Source of the DNA: Rhodobacter sp.
Lineage (GTDB): Bacteria > Pseudomonadota > Alphaproteobacteria > Rhodobacterales > Rhodobacteraceae
Assembly (NCBI GenBank): GCA_016704435.1
Contig: JADJAB010000004.1
Span: 124,001 to 188,000, forward strand
Length of the DNA stretch: 64,000 bases
Reading direction: 5' to 3'
Shown here: in pieces, positions 34,531 through 45,985 of the stretch
Layout: each line of letters starts with the position of its first letter
Numbering within the stretch: position 1 is the stretch's first letter
Program-made: the position numbers and the translations under genes
The notes under the pieces: model-generated
What the model was told of the DNA's origin: nothing
Seen by the model: only the letters and a program-made list of their open reading frames with translations
Databases searched by the model: none

Positions 34531-34790
34531 TGTCATTCATTCAGGACCTTGCTGACAAACTTGCCGCCGAGGTGATTGCGGCCCAGCCGGAACTGGAGGA
34601 TGACCGGTTCTACGAACAGGTTGGCCGGGTTCTTCTGACCGCCTCGCCGACCCTGAACGAGGTTTTCATGACCTCGATCCGCATCCGTCTGGCCGAACAG
34701 CGCGGGCGGACTTTCTTCGAGAAGGCGCTGGCCGCGAAACGCAAGGGCGAGGCCGCGCCAGAGGCGCCGAAAGACCTGAGCGCGCACTGA
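34530..34790 (+). CDS. Small conserved hypothetical protein
   Basis: An 86-residue, mostly helical soluble protein (MSFIQDLADKLAAEV; later EVFMTSIRIRLAEQRGRTFFEKAL). Its ATG overlaps the hydrolase stop, and the HD-domain gene starts 1 base after its stop. No known domain, signal peptide or membrane segment is recognised. The tight packing implies co-expression with both neighbours. Confidence 0.75.
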   Translation: MSFIQDLADKLAAEVIAAQPELEDDRFYEQVGRVLLTASPTLNEVFMTSIRIRLAEQRGRTFFEKALAAKRKGEAAPEAPKDLSAH

Positions 34791-34791
34791 C

Positions 34792-35376
34792 GTGTCGGCG
34801 CGGCTCGACCAGCAATTCGCCTTTCTGAACGAGGCTGACCGGCTGAAATCCGTCCTGCGGGCCAACACCCTTTGCGACGGAAGTCGCCGCGAAAACTCCG
34901 CCGAACATAGCTGGCACCTCGCCCTCTACGCCCTGACCCTCGCCGATCACGTGCCCGAGGGCGTCTCCATCGACCGCGTCATCCGCATGCTTCTTTTGCA
35001 TGATCTGGTGGAAATCGACGTGGGCGACGTGCCGATCCACTCCGCAAACGGCACCGCCCACGCCAGCGAAGCCACCGCAAAGGCCGAACAACAGGCCGCA
35101 ACCCGGATCTTCGGCCTTCTCCCCCCCGACATCGCCGCACAATTCCACGCCCTGTGGGACGAATTCGAAGCGGCCGCGACCCCGGACGCGATCTTCGCCA
35201 AAAGCCTGGACCGGGTGCAACCGGTCATGGCAAACCTCGCCTCGGGCGGCGGCACCTGGGCGGAATACAACGTCACATTCGACCAGTTGGAAACCCGCGT
35301 CGGGATGAAAATCGCCCGCGGAGCGCCGCGGCTTTGGGACTGGGTCCGCGAAAAGACCCTCCCCTGGTTCACCTGA
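34792..35376 (+). CDS. HD-domain phosphohydrolase (YfbR/HDDC2-like 5'-nucleotidase)
   Basis: A GTG start at 34792 gives 194 residues. The metal ligands of the HD fold are visible: His39 in SAEHSW, His70-Asp71 in LLHDLVEID, and a later aspartate in SLDRVQP near 139. This matches the HDDC2/YfbR group that hydrolyses deoxynucleoside 5'-monophosphates. It is the last gene of a three-gene unit with a hydrolase and a small protein. Confidence 0.9.
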   Translation: MSARLDQQFAFLNEADRLKSVLRANTLCDGSRRENSAEHSWHLALYALTLADHVPEGVSIDRVIRMLLLHDLVEIDVGDVPIHSANGTAHASEATAKAEQQAATRIFGLLPPDIAAQFHALWDEFEAAATPDAIFAKSLDRVQPVMANLASGGGTWAEYNVTFDQLETRVGMKIARGAPRLWDWVREKTLPWFT

Positions 35377-35514
35377 CCTTCGGGCCCGCGCCGACGAAAC
35401 GCGATATCTCGCTGTCGTGAAATTCGGTATACCGTCGCATACCACCTATCCCGATCCCCCCGTTTCCGCTAGAACGCCCTCAGCGAATCCCCCGAAAACG
35501 GAAAGGGCAGACCC

Positions 35515-36729
35515 ATGGCCAAGATCAAGGTAGCCAACCCCATCGTCGAGATGGATGGCGACGAGATGACCCGGATCATCTGGGACTTCATCAAGAAAAA
35601 GCTGATCCTGCCCTATCTGGACGTTGACCTGCTCTATTACGACCTCAGCATCGAATCCCGCGATGCGACCAATGACCAGATCACCATCGACTCTGCGATG
35701 AAGACCAGGGAAGTCGGTGTCGCCGTCAAATGCGCGACCATCACGCCCGACGAACAACGGGTCGAGGAATTCGGCCTGAAACAGATGTGGAAATCGCCCA
35801 ACGGCACCATCCGCAACATTCTTGGCGGCGTGATCTTCCGCGAGCCGATCATCTGCCGCAACGTCCCCCGCCTTGTGCCGGGCTGGACCAAGCCCATCGT
35901 CGTCGGCCGCCACGCCTTCGGCGACCAGTACCGCGCCACCGATTTCCACTTTCCGGGGCCTGGCAAGCTGACGATGAAATTCGTCGGCAAAGACGGCACG
36001 GTGATCGAACGCGACGTCTTTGATGCCCCCGCCGCCGGGGTTGCCATGGGGATGTACAACCTTGACCAGTCGATCATCGACTTCGCCCGGTCGTCGTTCA
36101 ACTACGGGCTGATGAAGGGCTGGCCGGTCTATCTGTCGACCAAGAACACCATCCTCAAGGTCTATGACGGCCGCTTCAAGGACCTGTTCCAGCAGGTGTT
36201 CGATGCCGAATTCGCCGAGAAATTCAAGGCGGCCGGCATCACCTACGAACACCGGTTGATCGACGACATGGTGGCCAGCGCGCTGAAATGGTCGGGCGGC
36301 TATATCTGGGCCTGCAAGAACTATGACGGCGACGTGCAGTCCGACACCGTGGCGCAGGGGTTCGGCTCTCTTGGTCTGATGACATCGGTCCTGCTGACCC
36401 CCGATGGCAAGGTGGTCGAGGCCGAGGCAGCACACGGCACCGTGACCCGCCACTACCGCGAGCATCAGAAGGGCAAGGCGACCTCGACCAACTCCATCGC
36501 CTCGATCTACGCCTGGACCGGCGGCCTGAAGCACCGCGCCAAGCTGGACGGCAACGATGCGCTGATGAAATTCGCCACCACGCTGGAAAGGGTCTGCGTG
36601 CAGACGGTCGAAGACGGCTGGATGACCAAGGATCTGGCGCTGCTGGTGGGGCCGGACCAGAAGTGGCTGACCACCATGGGCTACCTGGAGACGGTCGACG
36701 AATACCTGAACAAGGCTCTGACCGCCTGA
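35515..36729 (+). CDS. icd: NADP-dependent isocitrate dehydrogenase
   Basis: The 404-residue protein is the homodimeric eukaryote-like type II enzyme found in alphaproteobacteria, not the E. coli type. Signatures include IVEMDGDEMTRIIW at the N terminus, SPNGTIRNILGG near 94-105 and YDGDVQSDTVAQGFGSLG near 270. It converts isocitrate to 2-oxoglutarate with NADPH in the TCA cycle. GGAAAGGG precedes the ATG. A terminator follows 27 bases after the stop, so it is monocistronic. Confidence 0.98.
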   Translation: MAKIKVANPIVEMDGDEMTRIIWDFIKKKLILPYLDVDLLYYDLSIESRDATNDQITIDSAMKTREVGVAVKCATITPDEQRVEEFGLKQMWKSPNGTIRNILGGVIFREPIICRNVPRLVPGWTKPIVVGRHAFGDQYRATDFHFPGPGKLTMKFVGKDGTVIERDVFDAPAAGVAMGMYNLDQSIIDFARSSFNYGLMKGWPVYLSTKNTILKVYDGRFKDLFQQVFDAEFAEKFKAAGITYEHRLIDDMVASALKWSGGYIWACKNYDGDVQSDTVAQGFGSLGLMTSVLLTPDGKVVEAEAAHGTVTRHYREHQKGKATSTNSIASIYAWTGGLKHRAKLDGNDALMKFATTLERVCVQTVEDGWMTKDLALLVGPDQKWLTTMGYLETVDEYLNKALTA

Positions 36730-36756
36730 GCATTCGGCCGCGTATGGGCCGCACAG

Positions 36757-36781
36757 GGCCGGAGGCACCCCTCCGGCCTTT
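36757..36781 (+). terminator. Rho-independent terminator of icd
   Basis: GGCCGGAGG (36757-36765) pairs perfectly with CCTCCGGCC (36770-36778) around CACC, followed by TTT. Confidence 0.75.
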
Positions 36782-36866
36782 CTGCGCGCGCGATGCCCTC
36801 TGGCCAATGCACGGCAAACCGGGTAAGGCCCGCGCAACCCTAATGATCCGAAAGTGACCACCTCCG

Positions 36867-38681
36867 ATGGAGCTTCGCAACATCGCCATCATCGCGCACG
36901 TCGACCATGGCAAGACCACCCTCGTCGATGAACTGCTGAAGCAATCCGGCGCCTTCCGCGAGGGCCAGGCGGTGTCGGAACGCGCGATGGATTCGAACGA
37001 TATCGAGCGCGAGCGCGGCATCACCATCCTTGCCAAGGCCACTTCGGTGGACTGGAAAGGCAACCGCATCAACATCGTCGACACCCCCGGCCACGCCGAT
37101 TTCGGCGGCGAGGTGGAGCGGATTCTGAGCATGGTCGATGGCGTCTGCCTGCTTGTCGATGCCGCCGAAGGCCCGATGCCGCAAACCAAATTCGTGCTGG
37201 CCAAGGCGCTTGCCCTCGGCCTGCGGCCAATCGTGGTGCTGAACAAGGTCGACAAGCCCGATGCCGAGCCCGATCGCGCGCTGAACGAGGTGTTCGACCT
37301 GTTCGCCAACCTCGGCGCCAGCGACGAGCAGCTTGATTTCCCGCATGTCTACGCCTCGGGCCGCTCGGGCTGGGCGGATCTGGAGCTGGACGGACCGCGC
37401 AAGGACCTGACGGCGCTGTTCGACCTGATCATGCGCCACGTCCCGGCGCCGAAACAGTTGGCGCACCAGTCCGAACCCTTCTGCATGCTGGCCACCACGC
37501 TTTCGGCCGACCCGTTCCTCGGCCGGCTGCTGACAGGCCGCGTCGAGGCCGGCCGCATCACCACCGGCACCACGTTGAAGGCGCTGTCGCGCGATGGCGA
37601 CCGGCTGGAGCAGTTCCGCGTCACCAAGATCCTGGCCTTTCGCGGCCTGACCCAGACCGCCATCGACGAGGCCATCGCCGGCGACATCGTCACCCTGGCC
37701 GGCATGACCAAGGCGACTGTCGCCGATACGCTTTGCGATCCGTCGGTCAACACCGCCCTGCCCGCCCAGCCGATCGACCCGCCGACGATCAGCGTGACCT
37801 TCGGCATCAACGACAGCCCGCTGGCGGGACGCGACGGTTCCAAGGTGCAAAGCCGCGTCATCCGCGAGCGGCTGATGAAAGAGGCCGAGCAGAACGTGGC
37901 GATCAAGATCGCCGACACGCCGGGCGGCGAGGCGTTCGAGGTTTCCGGCCGCGGCGAATTGCAGATGGGCGTCCTGATCGAGAACATGCGCCGCGAGGGC
38001 TTCGAGCTGTCGATCTCCCGCCCGCGCGTCATCATGCGTGAAGAAGATGGCCAACGCCTTGAACCGGTGGAAGAAGTCATCGTCGACGTCGATGACGAAT
38101 TCTCCGGCGCGGTGATCGACAAGCTGACCGGCGAGCGCAAGGGCGAGATGACCGACATGCGCCCCGCCGGCGTCGGCAAGACCCGCATCATCGCCCATGT
38201 GCCGTCGCGCGGGCTGATCGGCTATCACGGCCAGTTCCTGACCGACACCCGCGGCACCGGCGTGCTGAACCGCATCTTCCACGGCTGGACGCCCTACAAG
38301 GGCCCGATCCAGGGCCGCCGCCAAGGCGTTCTGATCTCGACCGAGGCGGGGGTTTCGGTGGCCTATGCGCTGTGGAATCTGGAAGACCGCGGCCGCATGT
38401 TCATCGGCCCGCAGGAACAGCTTTATGTCGGCATGATCATCGGCGAGCACAGCCGCGAGAACGATCTCGAGGTGAACCCGCTGAAGGGCAAGAAGCTGAC
38501 CAACGTGCGGGCGTCCGGCACCGATGAGGCGGTGCGCCTGACCCCGCATATCAAGATGAGCCTGGAAGAGGCGATCGCCTATATCGACGATGACGAACTG
38601 GTCGAAGTCACGCCCAAGATCATCCGCCTGCGCAAGCGCGAACTCGACCCGCACGAACGCAAGCGCGCCAGCCGCGGCTAG
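36867..38681 (+). CDS. typA: Ribosome-associated GTPase TypA/BipA
   Basis: The 604-residue translational GTPase has G1 AHVDHGKTT (10-18), G2/G3 with RGITILAK and DTPGHADFGGE, and G4 NKVDKPD. The C-terminal BipA-specific domain contains GRMFIGPQEQLYVGMIIGEH and TNVRASGTDEAVRL. It helps 50S assembly and growth under stress. No clear purine-rich ribosome site lies upstream of the ATG. It is convergent with uvrA. Confidence 0.98.
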   Translation: MELRNIAIIAHVDHGKTTLVDELLKQSGAFREGQAVSERAMDSNDIERERGITILAKATSVDWKGNRINIVDTPGHADFGGEVERILSMVDGVCLLVDAAEGPMPQTKFVLAKALALGLRPIVVLNKVDKPDAEPDRALNEVFDLFANLGASDEQLDFPHVYASGRSGWADLELDGPRKDLTALFDLIMRHVPAPKQLAHQSEPFCMLATTLSADPFLGRLLTGRVEAGRITTGTTLKALSRDGDRLEQFRVTKILAFRGLTQTAIDEAIAGDIVTLAGMTKATVADTLCDPSVNTALPAQPIDPPTISVTFGINDSPLAGRDGSKVQSRVIRERLMKEAEQNVAIKIADTPGGEAFEVSGRGELQMGVLIENMRREGFELSISRPRVIMREEDGQRLEPVEEVIVDVDDEFSGAVIDKLTGERKGEMTDMRPAGVGKTRIIAHVPSRGLIGYHGQFLTDTRGTGVLNRIFHGWTPYKGPIQGRRQGVLISTEAGVSVAYALWNLEDRGRMFIGPQEQLYVGMIIGEHSRENDLEVNPLKGKKLTNVRASGTDEAVRLTPHIKMSLEEAIAYIDDDELVEVTPKIIRLRKRELDPHERKRASRG

Positions 38682-38693
38682 AGACGACGGGCG

Positions 38694-38715
38694 GGATGGG
38701 CAATACTGCCCGTCC
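38694..38715. terminator. Hairpin between convergent typA and uvrA
   Basis: GGATGGGCA (38694-38702) and TGCCCGTCC (38707-38715) pair with one G-T contact. No long T tract follows on either strand, so this is only a possible bidirectional terminator. Confidence 0.4.
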
Positions 38716-38718
38716 TGC

Positions 38719-41580
<2,862 letters not shown>

Positions 41581-41645
41581 GACCCGCCCCGAAAAGACAG
41601 CCCCACAGATAGGGCAATTCGCCCCCGTATCCAACCGGATTTTGT

Positions 41646-41660
41646 GAACGAAGCGGGAAC
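41646..41660. promoter_or_regulatory. LexA (SOS) box upstream of uvrA
   Basis: On the uvrA strand the sequence is GTTC-N7-GTTC (GAAC at 41646-41649 and 41657-41660 on the plus strand). This is the direct-repeat SOS box known for Rhodobacter and other alphaproteobacteria. Confidence 0.8.
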
Positions 41661-41671
41661 GTGCAATCCCT

Positions 41672-41699
41672 TTACATATTCGAAAAACACTATATGTAA
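41672..41699. promoter_or_regulatory. Inverted repeat upstream of the rhodanese gene
   Basis: TTACATAT (41672-41679) and ATATGTAA (41692-41699) are perfect 8-base arms with a 12-base spacer, ending 25 bases before the rhodanese start. It is AT-rich in a GC-rich region and probably binds a dimeric repressor. Confidence 0.6.
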
Positions 41700-41724
41700 G
41701 GCGTATCGATTCATGAGGACCCTG

Positions 41725-42087
41725 ATGTTCAACTTCCTCCGCCCCAATTCCGCGCGCGCCAGCCTGCCGTCGATCTCCGATATCGCTGCGGGCGTTGCCT
41801 CTGGCGAGATTGCCCTTGTCGACGTGCGCGAGGCGGCCGAGATCCGCGCCTCGGGTATTGCCCGTGGGGCGATCCACATTCCGCTTGGCGTCATCGCGCT
41901 GAAGGCGGATCCGAAGGCGCCCGATGCTTCCCTGCGGCCCGGCAAGCCGGTGGCGCTTTACTGCGCCTCGGGTGGACGGTCCGGTATGGCGGCGCAGGTG
42001 CTGCAACGACTGGGATACGACCCCGTATGGAACATCGGCGGCCTTGGCGACTGGCACGCCGGCGGCGGTCAGGTCGACCGCAGCTGA
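41725..42087 (+). CDS. Single-domain rhodanese-like sulfurtransferase
   Basis: The ATG at 41725 (MFNFLRPNSARASLPS), with AGGA 5 bases upstream, gives 120 residues. The rhodanese domain has DVREAAEI and the active cysteine Cys80 in the loop CASGGRSG. Such proteins move sulfane sulfur. The inverted repeat upstream suggests induction, perhaps by sulfide or persulfide; that is inference. Its 3' end overlaps the convergent MFS gene by 19 bases. An ATG at 41713 overlaps the ribosome site and is unlikely. Confidence 0.88.
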   Translation: MFNFLRPNSARASLPSISDIAAGVASGEIALVDVREAAEIRASGIARGAIHIPLGVIALKADPKAPDASLRPGKPVALYCASGGRSGMAAQVLQRLGYDPVWNIGGLGDWHAGGGQVDRS

Positions 42088-43240
42088 CGCCGCCGCGCCT
42101 GCACCGAATGGGCAACCACCCCGGCCGCACAGAGCGCCAGCGCCGCCGCCACCAAGGCCCAGGGCCCGGCGCCCGCCAGCAAGGCCGCCAGCAGCGGCGT
42201 TCCGGTCGTCGTTCCAAGATTGCCCAGTTGCGCCACCGCCCCCGAGGCCCGCGCCCGCGTATCAGCCGTCGCGTTCAACTCGGGGATGGCGGCAAAGCTG
42301 GCACCCTGAACGATTCCCAAGGCAGCAGAGAGCCAGAATCCGCCCAGCACCATCCCCCATCCCTGCCCCCAGCACAGGCCCAGAATCACGAATCCCGGTA
42401 TTGCCGCCGCATAGCCCCATTGCACCAGCCTGACCGCCGACATCCGCCCCAAGAGCCGCACGCCCAAGGTCAGTGACACCACTATCGACACCAAGGGCAT
42501 GCCCGTTGCCATCAAGGCCCGCTCGGCCAGCGGAGTCTCCGGCGGCAGCAACGTCAGAACAGCGACGTAAAGGAAGGTATAGAAGCAAAGCCCATCGCGG
42601 GCGCTGCCAGCCGGGGCGAGGCATAGATCGCCAGATGCTCGGCAACGATATTGCCCATCCGCCCCGGCTGGCGCGGCGGATCGCGCGGAAGGGCCACTGC
42701 CAGCACCACGCCAAGCAGCGCCATCCAGGCCGCATGGCTGAAAAACAGCGCCGGAATGCCGCCCCATGTCACCAGCGGCGGCGCCGCCACCGCCAGAATC
42801 GCATAGGTCACTCCGAAGAACGAAGACCACAGCGTCATTGCCAGAGCACGCCTTGCCTCGGGCGCGAGGCCCGCGATCATCGTCGGGCCAACCACCACGA
42901 TGGTCAGGTGCGACACGCCTTCCAGCACCCGCGCGGCGATCAGCAGCGGATAGGCGGGCAAGGTCGCCTCGACCATCGAGACCACGGCGCCCAGAGCCAT
43001 GGCCGCGACGATGGCCCGCTTCGGCCCTATCCGCGCCACCAGCAGGCCCGCCGTCGTGCCAAGGATCAGCCCCACCATGCCGACGACCGAAACGATCAGC
43101 CCCAGGCCAACCTCTCCGGTCCCGCCATAAAGCCCGCGCAGATCGTCGAATATCACCGAGATCTTGCCGAATTGCGCCGCCGCCCCCAGGCCAGCGGCCC
43201 AAAGCAACAGCACCAGCACCATGGGAGGCAGCCGCATCAT
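42069..43240 (-). pseudogene. MFS transporter, frame broken by a missing base
   Basis: From 43240 (MMRLPPMVLVLLLWAAG) the frame encodes six to seven helices and MFS loop residues VARIGPKRAI, then runs off at APAMGF into a stop at about 42554. The remaining helices are in another frame, beginning FYTFLYVAVLTLLPPET and ending at 42069. Adding one T to the T3 run on the minus strand (42587-42589) joins them as MGF-C-FYTFLY, giving about 390 residues with twelve helices. The substrate is unknown. It lies between the rhodanese and methyltransferase genes. Confidence 0.85.
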
Positions 43241-43281
43241 CCTGCATCGCTACCGCGACCGCGTGGGAACCTCCAGTCCCC

Positions 43282-43842
43282 TCAGCCCGGTTTGCGGCCC
43301 ATCGCCCAGGCAACCAGCGGGAAATCGGGATCGTTGGTCAGATCGTCCTCCGGACGCGCCTCGGGCGGCCAGGGCCGTTCCAGATTGCGCAAAGCCATCG
43401 CCCGGTTGCCCCATTGCGCGGCCCGGATCGAGTCCTCCTCGAACCCCGCCTCGATCAGAAGGTTGCGCAATCCGCGCGCAGACCAACGTGAACAATCGAC
43501 CGGAACCGCATGATAAGGAATGAAAAACGGCACCGCGACCCAGAACCAGCCGCCCTTGCGCAACATCCTGAACACATTGCGCGTGGCCGCATAGGGCCGG
43601 TCGATATGCTCCCAGACCTGATTGGCCAGGATCACGTCGAATTTCAAGGGCTTGCCATCACCATTCAGGAACGGCCCGGCGCAGGGGTCGAAATCCGGAT
43701 AATGGAAGCTCTGGAACGACCGGAAGCCCAGGGATTCCCCCCAGGCCCCCGAAATCTCGGCCGCGTCCAGTTTGCCCGGCCCAAGGTCGCGCAGCCACTG
43801 CCGGCTGGTCTTCTGCATCACGCTGCGGTTGATCGAGGCCAT
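43282..43842 (-). CDS. Class I SAM-dependent methyltransferase
   Basis: The 186-residue protein resembles the Methyltransf_11 group. The strand-4 region FDVILANQVWEHID and the following helix NVFRMLRKGGWFWVAVPF are clear. The N-terminal glycine motif I is weak; the protein starts late in the fold, with a probable SAM-binding segment in SFHYPDFDP. The substrate is unknown. It starts 3 bases after the lpdA stop on the same strand, suggesting co-transcription. Confidence 0.82.
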   Translation of the reverse strand: MASINRSVMQKTSRQWLRDLGPGKLDAAEISGAWGESLGFRSFQSFHYPDFDPCAGPFLNGDGKPLKFDVILANQVWEHIDRPYAATRNVFRMLRKGGWFWVAVPFFIPYHAVPVDCSRWSARGLRNLLIEAGFEEDSIRAAQWGNRAMALRNLERPWPPEARPEDDLTNDPDFPLVAWAMGRKPG

Positions 43843-43845
43843 GCC

Positions 43846-45243
43846 TCAGATGTGCAATGCGCGGCCGTAGGCGTCAAGCACCGCCTCGTGCATCATCTCC
43901 GACAGCGTCGGATGCGGGAAGACGGTGTTCATCAGGTCTTCCTCGGTGGTCTCCAGCGCGCGGCCCACCACATAGCCCTGGATCAACTCGGTCACCTCGG
44001 CGCCGATCATGTGGGCGCCCAACAGCTCGCCGGTTTTCGCGTCGAAGACGGTCTTGACCATGCCCTCGACTTCGCCCAGGGCAATCGCCTTGCCGTTGCC
44101 GATAAAGGGGAAGCGGCCGACTTTCACCGAAAACCCGGCTTCTTTCGCCTTTGCCTCGGTCATGCCGACCGAGGCGATCTGCGGGTGGCAATAGGTGCAG
44201 CCGGCGATCGAGCCCGGCTTGATGGCATGCGGATGCAGGCCGGCGATCAGTTCGGCCACCATCACGCCTTCATGGCTGGCCTTGTGTGCCAGCCAGGGCC
44301 CGCCCGCGATATCGCCGATGGCGAACAGCCCCGGAACCCCGGTACGGCAGAATTCGTCCGTCACCACATGGGTGCGGTCGATCTTGACGCCAAGCGCCTC
44401 CAGCCCGAGGTCCTCGACATTGCCGACGATGCCGACGGCGGAAACCACCGTGTCGAAGTCCTGCGTCTCGACCTTGCCGCCGATTTCGATATGCGCGGTC
44501 ACGCCCTTGCCGGGGTGGCGGTCAAGTTTCTTCACCGCCGCCTTTTCCAGGATCTTCATCCCCTGCTTGACGAAGCTCTTCTTCGCAAAGGCCGAGATTT
44601 CGGCATCCTCGACCGGCAGGATGCGGTCCAGCACCTCGACCACCGTGGTTTCCGCACCAAGCGTGTTGAAGAAAGACGCAAATTCGATGCCGATCGCGCC
44701 CGACCCGATGACCAGCAGCTTCTTCGGCATCCGCTTGGCCACCAAAGCGTGCTTGTAGGACCAGACCAGATCGCCATCTGCCTCCAGCCCCGGCAATTCG
44801 CGGGCGCGGGCGCCGGTGGCCAGCACGATATGCTTGCCTGTCAGCGTCTCGACTCCCTTGTCGGTCTTGACCGAAACGGTCCCCGCCTTCGGCAATGTCG
44901 CCGCGCCCATCACAACGGTGATCTTGTTCTTCTTCATCAGATGGCCGATGCCGCCGGAAAGCTGCTTGGCCACTGCGCGGCTGCGCGCGACCACGGCGGG
45001 CAGGTCATAGCTGATGCCCGTCGCGCCCAGACCGAATTCCTTGGCCCGGTGCATCAGGTGAAAAACCTCGGCACTGCGCAGCATCGCCTTCGTCGGGATG
45101 CAGCCCCAGTTCAGGCAGATGCCGCCCAGATGCTCGCGCTCGACGATGGCGACGGACTGGCCCAGTTGCGCAGCCCGGATGGCGGCGACATAACCGCCCG
45201 GCCCGGCCCCGATCACCACCACGTCAAAGTTCTGGTCGGCCAT
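43846..45243 (-). CDS. lpdA: Dihydrolipoyl dehydrogenase
   Basis: The 465-residue flavoprotein has the FAD motif IGAGPGGY (11-18), the redox disulfide Cys43-Cys48 in GGICLNWGCIPTK, the NAD motif VIGSGAIGIEFASF near 180, and the catalytic His444 in HPTLSEMMHE. It reoxidises dihydrolipoamide of the pyruvate, 2-oxoglutarate or branched-chain complexes. No E1 or E2 gene is adjacent, so which complex it serves cannot be told here. Confidence 0.97.
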   Translation of the reverse strand: MADQNFDVVVIGAGPGGYVAAIRAAQLGQSVAIVEREHLGGICLNWGCIPTKAMLRSAEVFHLMHRAKEFGLGATGISYDLPAVVARSRAVAKQLSGGIGHLMKKNKITVVMGAATLPKAGTVSVKTDKGVETLTGKHIVLATGARARELPGLEADGDLVWSYKHALVAKRMPKKLLVIGSGAIGIEFASFFNTLGAETTVVEVLDRILPVEDAEISAFAKKSFVKQGMKILEKAAVKKLDRHPGKGVTAHIEIGGKVETQDFDTVVSAVGIVGNVEDLGLEALGVKIDRTHVVTDEFCRTGVPGLFAIGDIAGGPWLAHKASHEGVMVAELIAGLHPHAIKPGSIAGCTYCHPQIASVGMTEAKAKEAGFSVKVGRFPFIGNGKAIALGEVEGMVKTVFDAKTGELLGAHMIGAEVTELIQGYVVGRALETTEEDLMNTVFPHPTLSEMMHEAVLDAYGRALHI

Positions 45244-45338
45244 TCTTCCCTCCCTCGGAAAAAGTGGTTTACCCCTAAACTATCCCTGCGCGCCAAGCAA
45301 CAAAGGCAACGCCGGGGGCCTATGCGCCGGGCGCATGG

Positions 45339-45905
45339 CTAGTCCTTCATCGCCCTGACCAGCGCGCCATAGCCGCCTTCAGCCAGGAATGCCGCCTCCG
45401 CAGCCGTCGGCTCGCGCCCCAGCGCCGCATTCCGCCCCGGAAACCGGCCGAACCGCGCGATCATCTCGCGATGCGCCCGGGCGTGCAGCAGCAACTCGGG
45501 GTCGGTCATCCGGTCTTGCATCAGCCCCACGGCGAGTTCCTGATCCGCTCCATCCTCGGAATGCTCGAACGGCATGTAGAAGAACTGCCGTTCTGGTTCA
45601 GGCACTTCCAGGTCCCAACCCTGATCCAGCGCCTTGCGGGCGGCGTCGCGGGCGCGGGCATCAGAGGCGAAGGCCAGCGGCGTGCCGCGATGCACATTGC
45701 GCGGAAACTGGTCGGTCAGGATCAGATAGGCCAGCGTGCCGGCCGGGCCATCGACCCAATGGTCCAGCCCGCCCTCGCGGGCGGCCGTCACCAGATCGCC
45801 AAAGCGCACCGCGCAGGCATCGTCGATTTCTTGCGTTCCGGCATACCAGCCCTCCGGGCCGATCTCGCCCAGCCAGAAATCCAGAACTTCGACCGGATCA
45901 GACAT
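45339..45905 (-). CDS. DUF924 family protein
   Basis: The start at 45905 (MSDPVEVLDFWLGEIGPEGWY, GGAGG upstream) gives 188 residues. The family pattern LILTDQFPRNVHRGTPLAFASD and MPFEHSEDGADQE is clear. DUF924 proteins are helical and TPR-like, of unknown role. The reading frame is open far upstream, but the ribosome site decides the start. Confidence 0.93.
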   Translation of the reverse strand: MSDPVEVLDFWLGEIGPEGWYAGTQEIDDACAVRFGDLVTAAREGGLDHWVDGPAGTLAYLILTDQFPRNVHRGTPLAFASDARARDAARKALDQGWDLEVPEPERQFFYMPFEHSEDGADQELAVGLMQDRMTDPELLLHARAHREMIARFGRFPGRNAALGREPTAAEAAFLAEGGYGALVRAMKD

Positions 45906-45985
45906 TGCCACCTCCGTTTCGTCCAACCTGACAGGGCGCGCGGGCCGGCGCAACCTCAACCAGGGCGGGCTCACTCCAGACTGGC

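Noticed and set aside
41581..42057. N-terminal extension of UvrA
   Set aside because: It overlaps the rhodanese gene and the LexA box, and the family start MAEQKFIEVRGA is at 41580.
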